A stretch of DNA of 55,984 bases from NCBI RefSeq assembly GCF_002584985.1, contig NZ_NUPZ01000024.1:99194-155177 (forward strand). The letters run 5' to 3'. A program made the translations under genes and the position numbers. Position 1 is the first letter of the stretch; every line of letters begins with the position of its first letter. This DNA comes from Bacillus sp. AFS029637. Its GTDB lineage: Bacteria; Bacillota; Bacilli; Bacillales; Bacillaceae_G. This document shows positions 1-8,811 of the stretch, piece by piece. The notes below the pieces were generated by a model. The model was not told where the DNA came from and did not search any database. It worked only from the letters and a program-made list of their open reading frames with translations.

Positions 1-33
1 CCACCCAATCCATGCTTAAATTAGTATTTAGTT

Positions 34-501
34 TTATATAGAAACATCGCGTAAGCATTGAATAGCACAGAAGCAACTTAAATCAACAGTAAGACAAGCA
101 GCAGTCGATTTTAACTTCGAATGTGGCACATTTAAAAACGTACAAATTGGATCGTCACCTTCTTTTACAGGTGTCCCATCATGATATACTACAGTTAATA
201 CACGTAATACTGCGCAGTCATCATCATCTATACTCTCGACACGGAAAATCGAAGAAGTACAGTGCTTAAGGTCTCCTACTGGTGCAAATGCTTTAAAAGG
301 TTCTCCAGCTTTATTGTATAAAATAAAAGGACGTGTATTTGCTACTGCAGCACTATTATGTGCTCCTAAAAATGGGATTTCACAACCAGATCCACACGTT
401 GTGGTTGCGCATTCTTGTAATTCATGTATAAAACGAACGACATTCGATACACAATTAAAATCAAAATCATGTTGGTTATCTTCATTACAATTGCAGCTCA
501 T
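34..501 (-). CDS. cotY: Exosporium/spore-crust protein CotY (CotY/CotZ/ExsY family)
   Basis: This is a 155-residue cysteine-rich structural protein of the exosporium basal layer. Members of the family cross-link through disulfides into hexagonal two-dimensional sheets. Visible hallmarks are CNCNE at the N-terminus, the central block TTCGSGCEIPFLGAHN, and the C-terminal DLSCFCAIQCLRD. A GTG three codons upstream could extend the frame, but it touches the Shine-Dalgarno sequence AAGGAG. The ATG at 501 sits 8 bases behind that site and is preferred. The N-terminal EDN...DFDFNCVSNVVRFIHELQEC resembles CotY of the B. cereus group more than its paralogue ExsY. The gene is single and spore-specific expression is expected. 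Family identity is very secure; CotY rather than ExsY is likely. Confidence 0.9.
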   Translation of the reverse strand: MSCNCNEDNQHDFDFNCVSNVVRFIHELQECATTTCGSGCEIPFLGAHNSAAVANTRPFILYNKAGEPFKAFAPVGDLKHCTSSIFRVESIDDDDCAVLRVLTVVYHDGTPVKEGDDPICTFLNVPHSKLKSTAACLTVDLSCFCAIQCLRDVSI

Positions 502-539
502 TATGTTCACTCCTTATCGTGAGTTCTGACATACACTAT

Positions 540-548
540 TACAATATG
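540..548 (-). promoter_or_regulatory. Candidate sigma-K -10 element for cotY
   Basis: On the minus strand this reads CATATTGTA, matching the mother-cell sigma-K -10 pattern CATANNNTA. It ends 38 bases upstream of the cotY start. Coat and exosporium genes are usually sigma-K dependent. The -35 (AC) is not convincingly placed, so this is inference from one half-site plus context. Confidence 0.35.
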
Positions 549-631
549 AATGGGATATGGTTGATATTACGTTAATTCATATGATAAAAACAGGGAATTT
601 ATGTAGTGGGGATGTACATAACGTGATATGA

Positions 632-662
632 AAAAGACATCCTTATGTAGTGGATGTCTTTT
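632..662 (-). terminator. Terminator of yjcD
   Basis: An 11-bp stem AAAAGACATCC / GGATGTCTTTT with a 9-base loop. The yjcD stop codon lies in the loop. A short U-run follows on the minus strand. Confidence 0.75.
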
Positions 663-2709
663 CAGGTAAATCTTTTCGCACTGTATATAAAAAACGAGAT
701 ATATCTAATTTCTTTCCTCTGAAAAATTGCGGAGAGGAAATGTAAAGTTCTTCTTTTGCACGTGTAATTGCAACATAAAGTAGTCGGCGTTCTTCTTCTA
801 AAGCTTCAGAAGTATCCGTAACGCGATCATTTGCATCTTTTAAAGAAGAAGTATGGGGCAGAATCCCATCGCTCGCTCCAAGTAAAAAGACGCATGGAAA
901 TTCAAGACCTTTTGCGTTATGAATGGACATAAGCGAAACTGCATCTTTTTGTGGCATTGTTTTTAATGCTTCCATTTCTTTTTGACCTTGAATCGCCTCA
1001 TCAATAAATTGTAAGTAAGATGGAATATCGGTGAAACGAGTGGCAGACTCCATTAATTCTTCTAACATTTCTTCTTGTATATCTTTATGCATCGTAAAGG
1101 AAGAACGATCGTTACTTTGTAAGTACTCTAAATATTTTCCTTTACCATGAATAATTTCTTTTAATGCTTTTTTCGGTTCTAATTCTTTTATAAACTTAAT
1201 AAAATCGATGCGCTCATTTACCTTTTTCACTTGAAAAGGTTTCAAGCTCGGATTTAATAGTAAGAAATGAAGAAGAGAAGGGAAACGTCCCTCACCATAT
1301 TTCCATTGTTCACGTTCAATAAATGAAATGCAATCATCACGTCCGATATACATCGTTGGTAATATATTTGAAAGTGATTCTAGTCGAAACGGTTCAATCA
1401 CCAGTCTTAAATGATCTAATACAGGCTTAATTAAAGAATGCTCGTAAAATGATTGACTCGCCCCGTGTTTAATAAACGGGATTTTATGAATTGTAAGCTG
1501 GTCTAGTAATGAACGGCTTACAGAGTGTGTGCGATATAGTAAACAAAAATCTTTGAAGTTACGTTCGCCGCTATCCACTTTTTCTTGAATGAGCTGCAAA
1601 ATTTGATTTGCTTCATCAAGAGTCGTAGCTGGTCGTGCGTAAAATGGTTGTACACCTTCTTCACGAACAGAGTATAGCTCTTTATCAAAACGTTCTTGAT
1701 TTAGTTTGATAACCTCATTTCCAAGTCCGACGATAAATGGATTGGATCGATAATTCGTATTAAGCGCAATAATCGTAGTGTTATCAAATTCTTTTGGAAA
1801 AGATAAAATAATTTGGTGACTTGCTCCTCGCCAGCCATAAATAGCTTGGTCATCATCCCCTGCGATAAATAAATTATTTCTTGGGGTAGCTAACAATTTT
1901 ACAATTTCATATTGTGCATACGATGTATCTTGGAACTCATCTACTTCAATATAGTGGAACCGTTGTTGCAATTGTGTAAGCAAAGGCGCATTATTTTCTA
2001 GCATATAATATGTTTCTAATAAGATATCATCGAAATCAATATAATTATATCGTTGTTTTACCTCTTCAAAACGTTCATATACTTCTTTAAATTCTTGCTC
2101 GACTGGTGTCTTCGCTTTTACATCTTTCGGACGATTCAATTTGTTTTTCTCAAGTGAAATCATAGCGAGAATCGTTTCTGCATCATAATCGTCTTTCAAG
2201 CGTAGTTCTTTTAAAATTTTCTTTATCATAATTTGTTTATGTTTTTCATTTGCTAAAATTTGCTGATTATATCCTTGGCTACGAAGCAATTTTAAAAAGA
2301 CAGAGTGAAATGTACCAGCGACAACATAGCTGCTTGCAGCATGGTTCATACCAGGTAAGTTCGCTACGCGCGTTCGAATTTCTTCAGCTGCTTTTTGTGT
2401 AAACGTTAGTAGTAAAATATTTCGCGGATGAACTTGTTTTACATTCACTAAATAACCGACGCGAGTTGTTAAAACGGACGTTTTCCCGCTTCCGGCACCA
2501 GCTAATGTAAGGACAGGACCTTCTGTTGTTCGTACTGCTTCTAATTGTTTTTCGTTTAAATAAACGTTCTGCTGTTCGAGAGCACGAAAATACGCCGCGT
2601 CTGCATCTTCTTCCATAATTAAATGAGTAGATGTTTTCGGAATATGATATGTTGCTCGCGGAATGTCAGCGTGTGTTAACGATTTTTGTGAAAATTTTTC
2701 TTGTGTCAT
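643..2709 (-). CDS. yjcD: UvrD/Rep-family ATP-dependent DNA helicase (YjcD-like)
   Basis: A 688-residue superfamily 1A helicase. Visible motifs are the Walker A GAGSGKTSVLTTRVGY (about residues 71-86), motif Ia TFTQKAAEEIRTR, motif II DEFQDTSYAQYE, motif III GDDDQAIYGWRGA, and C-terminal motifs SIHNAKGLEFPCVFLLG and EEERRLLYVAITRAKEEL. It is shorter than PcrA/UvrD (about 740 residues). Its position beside cotY and yjcFGH matches B. subtilis yjcD. A DNA repair or replication-restart role is inferred from the family; the specific substrate is unknown. The start ATG at 2709 is the first good one and the operon is probably monocistronic. Confidence 0.88.
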   Translation of the reverse strand: MTQEKFSQKSLTHADIPRATYHIPKTSTHLIMEEDADAAYFRALEQQNVYLNEKQLEAVRTTEGPVLTLAGAGSGKTSVLTTRVGYLVNVKQVHPRNILLLTFTQKAAEEIRTRVANLPGMNHAASSYVVAGTFHSVFLKLLRSQGYNQQILANEKHKQIMIKKILKELRLKDDYDAETILAMISLEKNKLNRPKDVKAKTPVEQEFKEVYERFEEVKQRYNYIDFDDILLETYYMLENNAPLLTQLQQRFHYIEVDEFQDTSYAQYEIVKLLATPRNNLFIAGDDDQAIYGWRGASHQIILSFPKEFDNTTIIALNTNYRSNPFIVGLGNEVIKLNQERFDKELYSVREEGVQPFYARPATTLDEANQILQLIQEKVDSGERNFKDFCLLYRTHSVSRSLLDQLTIHKIPFIKHGASQSFYEHSLIKPVLDHLRLVIEPFRLESLSNILPTMYIGRDDCISFIEREQWKYGEGRFPSLLHFLLLNPSLKPFQVKKVNERIDFIKFIKELEPKKALKEIIHGKGKYLEYLQSNDRSSFTMHKDIQEEMLEELMESATRFTDIPSYLQFIDEAIQGQKEMEALKTMPQKDAVSLMSIHNAKGLEFPCVFLLGASDGILPHTSSLKDANDRVTDTSEALEEERRLLYVAITRAKEELYISSPQFFRGKKLDISRFLYTVRKDLPEKTSTT

Positions 2710-2776
2710 ATATTCACCTTCAAAACTATAGCATCAACATTTAACTTTAGCGGAAGAAAAAGAAAATAGCAATGTA

Positions 2777-2804
2777 AAAAACAGGAGGGGTTACCTCCTG
2801 TTTT
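2777..2804 (-). terminator. Terminator of the yjcG-yjcF unit
   Basis: Stem AAAACAGGAGG / CCTCCTGTTTT around a 5-base loop, starting directly after the yjcF stop. A U-run on the minus strand makes it a classical intrinsic terminator. Confidence 0.85.
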
Positions 2805-2808
2805 CAAA

Positions 2809-3231
2809 TTACAATTCTTTTATCATTACGACGTGCGGGATATTCGCTTCCATAAATACATCAGAAGTCGTTACGTATCCAAGTTTTGTATAGAAATCTT
2901 CAGCATGTGTTTGGGCATGAAGTTTCAATTTTGGTAGTGAGTTTTCCTTCGCATGTATTTCAAGTGCATCCATAACAATTTTTCCAATGCCTTTTTTGCG
3001 ATGAGAACTTAGTACGCAAATGCGCTCCATCTTTCCTATTCCATCAACGATGCGAAAGCGGCCAGCGCCAACTGGAACATCATGATCATATATAACAACG
3101 TGTGTAGCAGTTTCTTCAAACTCATCATATTCTTCTTCAGCAGAAACACGTTGTTCGTTCACAAATACTTGCTTACGTACAGAGAATGCATCTCTTAGTT
3201 GTTCGTCTGTTTGTACGATTTGTGCGTGCAA
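2809..3231 (-). CDS. yjcF: GNAT-family N-acetyltransferase (YjcF-like)
   Basis: A 140-residue single-domain acetyl-CoA-dependent N-acetyltransferase. The core is VPVGAGRFRIVDGIGKMERICV, followed by the acetyl-CoA pyrophosphate loop SSHRKKGIGKIVMD and a C-terminal FYTKLGY motif. The open frame extends back to an ATG at 3285 inside yjcG. However, a TTG at 3231 has the site GGAAAGGGG 9 bases before it, lies one base after the yjcG stop, and gives the usual family length, so it is chosen. Translational coupling to yjcG is likely. The physiological substrate is unknown; B. subtilis YjcF is also uncharacterised. Confidence 0.82.
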   Translation of the reverse strand: MHAQIVQTDEQLRDAFSVRKQVFVNEQRVSAEEEYDEFEETATHVVIYDHDVPVGAGRFRIVDGIGKMERICVLSSHRKKGIGKIVMDALEIHAKENSLPKLKLHAQTHAEDFYTKLGYVTTSDVFMEANIPHVVMIKEL

Positions 3232-3232
3232 A

Positions 3233-3751
3233 TTAGTTGTTCCCCTTTCCAAGGTGGAATGTTTCATATACAGTCCACGTTCCATTTTCTAATTGATATA
3301 GAAGATGGAAACGGTCGATAGGTTGCTCATAATAGAAATCTTTCATACGTAATCGACCTAATACATCAGCATGCTCTGCATCTGATAAACCTTGTCCAAT
3401 TGTTAAATGTGGTACGAAAGCGTATTCGCGTTCTTGTGTAAAGAAACCATTATGCATTTCTTCATTTAAGAAAGTAAGTTCAGGTGTTTTTTCTACTTTA
3501 AAATAAAGAACATTATTAACAGGTGCGAATGAACCGACTTTTCCAACATGAAGGGTGAAAGGGTTCGTTTTACTTGCGATTGTATGTAACTCGTTTACAA
3601 TCGATTCTAGTTGATCATCTTGCGTTTCAAAGGGTGTTTTCAATGTAATATGTGGCGGAACTAATGCGTAGTGCGGATCATAACGCTTACGCAATCCGTT
3701 CGCTTTATCTTGAATCATTTTAGATGGAAAAATTACAATGCCTAATTTCAT
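3233..3751 (-). CDS. yjcG: 2H phosphoesterase-fold protein (YjcG, 2'-5' RNA ligase-like)
   Basis: A 172-residue protein with the two HxT signatures of the 2H phosphoesterase/RNA ligase superfamily: PPHITLKTPF near residue 32 and FVPHLTIGQG near residue 114. The two His-x-Thr motifs line the active cleft in this fold. Length and sequence fit B. subtilis YjcG (about 171 residues), whose structure is known but whose substrate is not. It lies one base upstream of yjcF and about 90 bases downstream of the yjcH stop. The ATG at 3751 follows an AGGGAGGAATT site. RNA or cyclic phosphodiester chemistry is inferred only from the fold. Confidence 0.85.
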   Translation of the reverse strand: MKLGIVIFPSKMIQDKANGLRKRYDPHYALVPPHITLKTPFETQDDQLESIVNELHTIASKTNPFTLHVGKVGSFAPVNNVLYFKVEKTPELTFLNEEMHNGFFTQEREYAFVPHLTIGQGLSDAEHADVLGRLRMKDFYYEQPIDRFHLLYQLENGTWTVYETFHLGKGNN

Positions 3752-3844
3752 GTTCCAATTCCTCCCTTTGTAAGTCTAGTTAGATTTTGAGAAAAATAAA
3801 TCTCTTTATCTATTATATCAAATTATTCTGAATACTGCTCTCTA

Positions 3845-4576
3845 TTATTTCATTGATAGAATATGAGAGAAGGCTTTCGGTAAATCTGCTTGCCAATACT
3901 TCCATGTATGATTCCCTTCAAATTCTTCGTAATGCGTAATGAAATTTCGATCTGTAAGAAGAGCATTCAAATTACGGTTTGGTTCTACGAAATCAGATAC
4001 TTGTCCGTCCGTACGCTTTACAGCTGTTTCTTCTGTCCCAATGACGTGATAAAGTTCTAACGCCTGTGGATCTTTGAATTCTTTTGCTAAGTTCATCACT
4101 GTTTCATCAACAAATGGTGATTGCATAACGACTTTACCAAATGTATGCGGATACATAAGTGCAGTCATAAAGGAAACTGTGCCGCCAAGGGAATCCCCAA
4201 TTAAAACACGTCCTTTGCCCATTTGATATGTTGGATAATTTTCATCAATATATGGTGCAAGTTCATGAGCAAGGAAGCGAATATACGCAGCATTTTTCAC
4301 TTCATTTGGGAAATACTTTTCTTTACGATCGTGTACATTTTTATATGGAATACCGACAATAATTGTACGGTCAATGTCTTCCGTTTCACGAAGACTTTCA
4401 ATTACACGGTGTGCTTTACCAAGCTGAAAATAATCTCTGCCATCTTGTGCAATTACAACTGTATGTTTGTGTAATGGCGTGTAATTTACTGGTAAGTAAA
4501 CGAGAAGCGTAACGTCTTCTTGAAGTGATGTGCTATAAAATGAAATTTCTTCAATTCTCCCTACTGTTTGATTCAT
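3845..4576 (-). CDS. yjcH: Putative alpha/beta-hydrolase esterase (YjcH-like, enterochelin esterase family)
   Basis: A 243-residue hydrolase of the Esterase D/enterochelin-esterase type. The N-terminal beta sheet includes LLVYLPVNYTPLHKH. The nucleophile elbow is GDSLGG (about residues 128-133), with Ser as the predicted nucleophile. The C-terminal EGNHTWKYW supplies the likely catalytic His. No signal peptide is seen, so it should be cytoplasmic. Position next to yjcG matches B. subtilis yjcH. Substrate unknown; an acyl-ester or siderophore-ester activity is inferred from the family only. Confidence 0.82.
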   Translation of the reverse strand: MNQTVGRIEEISFYSTSLQEDVTLLVYLPVNYTPLHKHTVVIAQDGRDYFQLGKAHRVIESLRETEDIDRTIIVGIPYKNVHDRKEKYFPNEVKNAAYIRFLAHELAPYIDENYPTYQMGKGRVLIGDSLGGTVSFMTALMYPHTFGKVVMQSPFVDETVMNLAKEFKDPQALELYHVIGTEETAVKRTDGQVSDFVEPNRNLNALLTDRNFITHYEEFEGNHTWKYWQADLPKAFSHILSMK

Positions 4577-4778
4577 GTAGATCCCCCTAAATAAAAATTT
4601 ACTGTAACGATTGTAAGAGCGACGCTTGTAGTGAAAAGGAAAGAAATATTCACTAATAGGTGCCTTAATTTCTATTTTACCATAATGGTACGAAGAATCT
4701 AAAAAATTAGTATTTAAGTTATGAAAGAAAACAGATATAATGAAGTGGGATTTTTACAGGTGAGAGGGGAGACAGGAT

Positions 4779-5690
4779 TTGAAACAAGAAAGATCAATCG
4801 CACTACCATTAGCAATTTCCATTATAGCCATTTCATTTGCAGCAGTTTTTGTAAAGATGTCCTCAGCACCATCTTCTATTTTAAGTATGTATCGATTATG
4901 GATTATCGTACTTATCATGCTGCCAATCGTTTGGAAGAAACGGGAAGAATTTCATAAGATTCAAATAAAAGATTGGGGATTTTTAATTGGATCTGGATTC
5001 TTTTTAGCGCTTCATTTTCTTTTATGGTTTGAATCTTTAAAGCATACAACAGTTGCTAGTTCGACGATTATTTTAGCACTTCAACCGATCGTATCTTTAG
5101 TAGGAGGCTTTTTCTTATTTAAAGAAAGAACGACATACTCAGCCATTGCGACAATGGGAATTGCGATACTAGGCGTAATGTGTATTGGGTGGGGAGATTT
5201 AGGGCTAAGTGAACAAGCGATTTATGGGGATATATTATCCTTTTTAAGTGTAATAGCGGTGGTTGGTTATTTATTTATTGGTCAAACGACAGTAAAAAAA
5301 GTATCACACTGGATTTACAGCTTTACAGTCTTTGCATTCGCAGGTATTTTCATGGGAATTTATAATATCGTGCTACAAGTGCCTTTTACAGGTTATACGA
5401 AGTGGGACTGGACTGTTTTTCTTTTACTTGCGGTCGTACCGACAGTGTCACATGTAATCAATAACTGGCTGTTAAATTATGTGAATGCAACAACGATTTC
5501 AATGAGTATTTTAGGAGAACCAGTTGGAGCATCGATACTAGCGTTCTTCCTACTTGGAGAAACATTAAACGCAATGCAAATTATCGGTAGCATGCTCGTA
5601 TTGTTTGGTGTATCTGTTTTCTTACTACAGCAACAAAAACGAACAACAAAAAATGTGGTGAACGAGCCTGTGTATACACAGGAATTATAA
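4779..5690 (+). CDS. EamA/DMT-family transporter
   Basis: A 303-residue membrane protein with ten predicted transmembrane helices and the duplicated EamA architecture. Repeat 1 contains LQPIVSLVGGFFLFKERTTY and repeat 2 contains LGEPVGASILAFFLLGETL, the usual helix 4/9 signatures. The start is a TTG at 4779 behind a GAGAGGGGAGA site. Family members export amino acids, purines or other small metabolites; the substrate cannot be read from sequence. It is a single gene, divergent from yjcH, and ends in its own hairpin. Confidence 0.85.
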   Translation: MKQERSIALPLAISIIAISFAAVFVKMSSAPSSILSMYRLWIIVLIMLPIVWKKREEFHKIQIKDWGFLIGSGFFLALHFLLWFESLKHTTVASSTIILALQPIVSLVGGFFLFKERTTYSAIATMGIAILGVMCIGWGDLGLSEQAIYGDILSFLSVIAVVGYLFIGQTTVKKVSHWIYSFTVFAFAGIFMGIYNIVLQVPFTGYTKWDWTVFLLLAVVPTVSHVINNWLLNYVNATTISMSILGEPVGASILAFFLLGETLNAMQIIGSMLVLFGVSVFLLQQQKRTTKNVVNEPVYTQEL

Positions 5691-5701
5691 TGTTGGAGGA
5701 G

Positions 5702-5730
5702 AAAAGAGAAGTTGTGTGGCTTCTCTTTTT
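5702..5730 (+). terminator. Terminator of the EamA transporter gene
   Basis: Stem AAAAGAGAAG / CTTCTCTTTT with an 8-base loop, 12 bases after the stop codon, followed by a T-rich run. Confidence 0.75.
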
Positions 5731-5766
5731 GTTTTATAGAAATTTAGGTGAAGAAGGGGGAGGGGA

Positions 5767-6162
5767 ATGGAATTTCCATCAAAAAAAGATGCATGGTTAT
5801 ATCCAGTTTTTTTCATTGTTGTGAGTGCTTGTTTTGCACCAATATTTGTAGGGAGAGACTACTTTCTCTTATTTTTTACAATTCCGTTAGCTATCCTATT
5901 TAGTTGGAGTTGGTTTTCGACAAAATATATTGTCGGGGAAGAAATCATTACTATTCAATCCGGTTTCGTTAAAAAACGCATATTTATACGAGATATAAAA
6001 CAAATTTCCGAAACGAAAAATCCAATAGCAGCTCATGCATTGTCATTTGATCGACTTGAAATTGCTTACGGGGCATATGAAACAGAGATTATTTCTCCTA
6101 AAGATAAGGAGCGATTTATCTATCTTGTAAAGAGTAAAAACTCAAATATTGAAACAAAGTAA
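5767..6162 (+). CDS. PH-like domain membrane protein (hypothetical)
   Basis: A 131-residue protein. Two hydrophobic helices (about residues 13-50) are followed by a small beta-rich domain, KYIVGEEIITIQSGFVKKRI, then FDRLEIAYGAYETEIISPKD. This arrangement (two helices then a bacterial PH-like fold) is typical of the DUF1200/bPH families found in Bacillus. The start ATG at 5767 follows GGGGGAGGGGA. No function is known. It stands alone between two terminators. Confidence 0.65.
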   Translation: MEFPSKKDAWLYPVFFIVVSACFAPIFVGRDYFLLFFTIPLAILFSWSWFSTKYIVGEEIITIQSGFVKKRIFIRDIKQISETKNPIAAHALSFDRLEIAYGAYETEIISPKDKERFIYLVKSKNSNIETK

Positions 6163-6190
6163 AAGAGTGGCTAAGGAAGCCACTCTTTTA
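6161..6190. terminator. Bidirectional terminator
   Basis: Stem AAAAGAGTGGCT / AGCCACTCTTTT between two convergent genes. A- and T-runs on both sides allow it to work in both directions. Confidence 0.85.
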
Positions 6191-6583
6191 CTTTGGATTT
6201 ATTATATAAGGTTGTACATGAATGACACATAAGTCGCGGAATTTTCCTTCAGCAGTTGTAACAATTACGACTGCTCTTCCTGCACTTTTTCCAGTAATCG
6301 TTACCGTATCACCTTTTGGATATATGGTGATGACATCAGAGTTCATATTTGTCCAAATAAGCTCTTGATTTGTCGCTTGCTTTGGCGAAATAGAAGCTGA
6401 TAATTCAGTGCTTTGCCCAGTTTTTATTTTTAACTTATTTTTTTGCATATGAACACCAATAACTGAAATAACAGAAGGAGCAATGGAAATTGTAGGTTTA
6501 GGTTGTATGTGTAAACAAGAAGTAGAAGCGTTTGTAATAGGTGAAAATTTTCGTGTTTGTTGTTGCTGGAAAGATGCTAACAT
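6188..6583 (-). CDS. Ig-like (BIG2-type) domain protein, hypothetical
   Basis: A 131-residue protein whose C-terminal 80 residues look like one bacterial Ig-like group 2 domain: [20 protein letters not shown], then the [14 protein letters not shown] and [13 protein letters not shown] strands. The first 50 residues are low-complexity (Gln, Ser, Pro) and carry no clear signal peptide. An upstream ATG at 6622 exists, but AAAGGGGA lies 7 bases before the ATG at 6583, which is therefore used. In this group such small proteins can be surface or spore associated, but nothing here proves location. Confidence 0.6.
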   Translation of the reverse strand: MLASFQQQQTRKFSPITNASTSCLHIQPKPTISIAPSVISVIGVHMQKNKLKIKTGQSTELSASISPKQATNQELIWTNMNSDVITIYPKGDTVTITGKSAGRAVVIVTTAEGKFRDLCVIHVQPYIINPK

Positions 6584-6702
6584 ATTGGAGTCCCCTTTCT
6601 GTATAAGTGCTGATACTAACACTATAAAGGAGTAGTGTTATGCTAAATTTAACGAAACATAAAGAATTTGTTAAGTTCGCGAAGAAGATTGTCGAACTTT
6701 GA

Positions 6703-6737
6703 TTAAAAAAACTCTGCTGTTATTGTAACAGCAGAGC
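6703..6737 (-). terminator. Terminator of putP
   Basis: An 11-bp perfect stem CTCTGCTGTTA / TAACAGCAGAG with a 3-base loop, followed by seven U residues on the minus strand. Confidence 0.9.
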
Positions 6738-6744
6738 TTTCCCT

Positions 6745-8217
6745 TTATAGATTATGTTGTTTTTCAAAATTCTCAAATTGTTCTTCAACTTCTTTTGAAG
6801 ATTGCGTTAGTAAACTAACAATTATGATCACTAGTAAACTAATAGCGAAACCAGGAATCATTTCATATAAGAAGTCTTTTAAGAATTTAAATTGTGTCCA
6901 TATAATAACAGTCGCAGCACCAGAAATCATACCAGCAAGCGCGCCCCATTTTGTCATACGTTTCCAATATAAACTCAATAAAATAGCAGGTCCAAATGAA
7001 GAACCAAATCCAGCCCAAGCATATCCAACAAGAGCTAAAATCGTATCATTTTGTTTAAACGCTAAAGCGCATCCGATTAATGCAATACCAAGTACAGCCA
7101 TACGACCGACAAATACAAGCTCTTTATCAGAAGCAGAACGTTTAAAGAATGTACGATATAAATCTTCAGTTACCGCACTTGAAGTAACGAGTAACTGAGA
7201 TGAGATTGTACTCATAATAGCCGCTAAAATAGCTGCTAATAAAAATCCAGTAATAAGTGGATGGAATAAAATTTTTCCAAGTTCAAGGAAAATTGTCTCT
7301 GGGTTAGATAATGTCAACCCTTGTTGTGAATAGTAAGCAATACCGATAAGACCAGTAAACATAGCTCCGACAACAGAGAAAATCATCCAGCTCATACCAA
7401 TTCTTCGTGCGCTTTTAATTTCTTTTACAGACGAAATCGCCATAAAGCGTACAATAATATGAGGTTGTCCAACATAACCAAGGCCCCATGCGAATAAAGA
7501 AATCATTCCTAAAGTAGAGGCACCTTTAAAAATATCTAAGCGTGTTGGATCTACAGATCGAATTGTATCAAATGCAGGTCCAAGTCCATTCGAATTCATA
7601 ATTGTTACGATAGGAACAAGAATAAGAGCAATTACCATAATGATTCCTTGCACGAAGTCTGTCCAACTTACAGCTAAGAAACCACCAAATAGCGTGTAAG
7701 CTACAACAACTGCTGCGACAATGAATAATCCAACATGATAGTTCATACCAAAGGAATTTTCAAATAATACAGCGCCTGAAACTAGCCCTGAAGCTACATA
7801 GAAAGTAAAGAAAATCATAATAACAAGTCCAGATACTAAGCGTAGCATGTGAGATTTGTCGTGGAAACGGTGTTCCAAAAATTCTGGAATAGTAATAGAG
7901 TTATTTGCAATTTCAGAGTAGGTACGTAAGCGAGGAGCGACATAAAGCCAGTTTGCGTATGCGCCTAGTGTTAGGCCGATCGCAATCCAACTACTACTTA
8001 ATCCAACGCTAAACATTGCACCGGGTAATCCCATTAAAAGCCAACCGCTCATATCGGATGCTCCAGCACTTAATGCTGTTACTGCGGGGCCTAGTGTACG
8101 CCCGCCAAGCATATAATCTGTTAAGTTGGACGTTCGTTTATAGGCGAAATAGCCGATTACTAACATCCCGAGCATGTAAATAGAGATAGAAGTTAAAGTT
8201 AACATCTGCGTACTCAT
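6745..8217 (-). CDS. putP: Sodium/proline symporter
   Basis: A 490-residue sodium:solute symporter (SSS family) with about 13 transmembrane helices. Signatures are DYMLGGRTLGPAVTALSAGASDMSGWLLMGLPG near the N-terminus (this stretch carries the sodium- and proline-binding helix), the central VSWTDFVQGIIMV, and AWGLGYVGQPHI. Length and motifs fit PutP. The ATG at 8217 follows AAGGGGA. It imports proline with sodium for nutrition or osmoprotection. The upstream region has CodY-like and cre-like sites, listed separately. No put catabolic genes are adjacent. Confidence 0.9.
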   Translation of the reverse strand: MSTQMLTLTSISIYMLGMLVIGYFAYKRTSNLTDYMLGGRTLGPAVTALSAGASDMSGWLLMGLPGAMFSVGLSSSWIAIGLTLGAYANWLYVAPRLRTYSEIANNSITIPEFLEHRFHDKSHMLRLVSGLVIMIFFTFYVASGLVSGAVLFENSFGMNYHVGLFIVAAVVVAYTLFGGFLAVSWTDFVQGIIMVIALILVPIVTIMNSNGLGPAFDTIRSVDPTRLDIFKGASTLGMISLFAWGLGYVGQPHIIVRFMAISSVKEIKSARRIGMSWMIFSVVGAMFTGLIGIAYYSQQGLTLSNPETIFLELGKILFHPLITGFLLAAILAAIMSTISSQLLVTSSAVTEDLYRTFFKRSASDKELVFVGRMAVLGIALIGCALAFKQNDTILALVGYAWAGFGSSFGPAILLSLYWKRMTKWGALAGMISGAATVIIWTQFKFLKDFLYEMIPGFAISLLVIIIVSLLTQSSKEVEEQFENFEKQHNL

Positions 8218-8278
8218 GTAGTTCCCCTTCCTTTTGTCATGTCTTTTGATGCGTTATGCATATTCATAATCTATCATG

Positions 8279-8323
8279 ATTATTCAGAAAAATCCATGCT
8301 GAAATATGAATTTTCTGAAATGT
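8279..8323 (-). promoter_or_regulatory. Two CodY-box-like motifs upstream of putP
   Basis: Positions 8309-8323 match the CodY consensus AATTTTCWGAAAATT at 13 of 15 bases and 8279-8293 match at 12 of 15. CodY regulates proline transport in B. subtilis. A cre-like TGTAAGCGTTTTTT overlaps at 8321-8334. All are inferred from sequence match only, in very AT-rich DNA. Confidence 0.35.
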
Positions 8324-8476
8324 AAGCGTTTTTTGACAATGATTTATTTTTTTGATATATAAATATAAGACAAAAAAGCTTAATTTCAATAGAGTATTTA
8401 TTATATTTACATAAAAAGAGATTGTTTTGTCAATATAATATTGAAACAAGAAAAAAATAATTTTTTCAAAAAAATA

Positions 8477-8506
8477 TTGACTTATGAAAAAAGTTAGGTC
8501 TATAAT
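8477..8506 (+). promoter_or_regulatory. Sigma-A promoter of the trp operon
   Basis: TTGACT at 8477-8482 and a perfect TATAAT at 8501-8506, separated by 18 bases. It sits directly before the first T-box leader. Confidence 0.8.
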
Positions 8507-8514
8507 GAGTGCAA

Positions 8515-8787
8515 CTTAAAAAAATGCAAGCGTTGATGAAGAAGAGTACACATGATGAACATGTCAGAGAGCTGATGGTTGGTGCGAATCAGTATGGGAT
8601 TGATGTGGAATGGGCTTCGGAGCTTCCAAACCGAAACGAAAGAAGTAGGCTTTGGCGACATGATCTCATCGATACAAGAGACACGTATTGTTTTTGATAC
8701 GGTAAAGTGCGTTACAGTCGTAACGAATTAAGGTGGCACCACGGGAGTACCCGTCCTTTCTATAGGATGAGTACTCCCTTTTTGTAT
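8515..8787 (+). promoter_or_regulatory. T-box riboswitch 1 (tRNA-Trp responsive)
   Basis: Stem I starts with the conserved GATGAAGAAGAGTA. An AGAGAGCTGATGGTTGGTG element follows, and the specifier loop GGAATGGGCTT places UGG (Trp) at 8611-8613. The T-box sequence AGGTGGCACCACGG at 8731-8744 pairs with the free tRNA CCA end. The terminator stem GGGAGTAC / GTACTCCC plus T-run ends at 8783; the T-box strand can form the competing antiterminator. Uncharged tRNA-Trp should allow readthrough. Confidence 0.92.
8743..8783 (+). terminator. T-box 1 attenuator hairpin
   Basis: Stem GGGAGTAC (8743-8750) with GTACTCCC (8771-8778), then TTTTT. It is the regulated terminator of the first T-box. Confidence 0.85.
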
Positions 8788-8811
8788 ACAAAAAATTAAA
8801 TAAATGAAATC

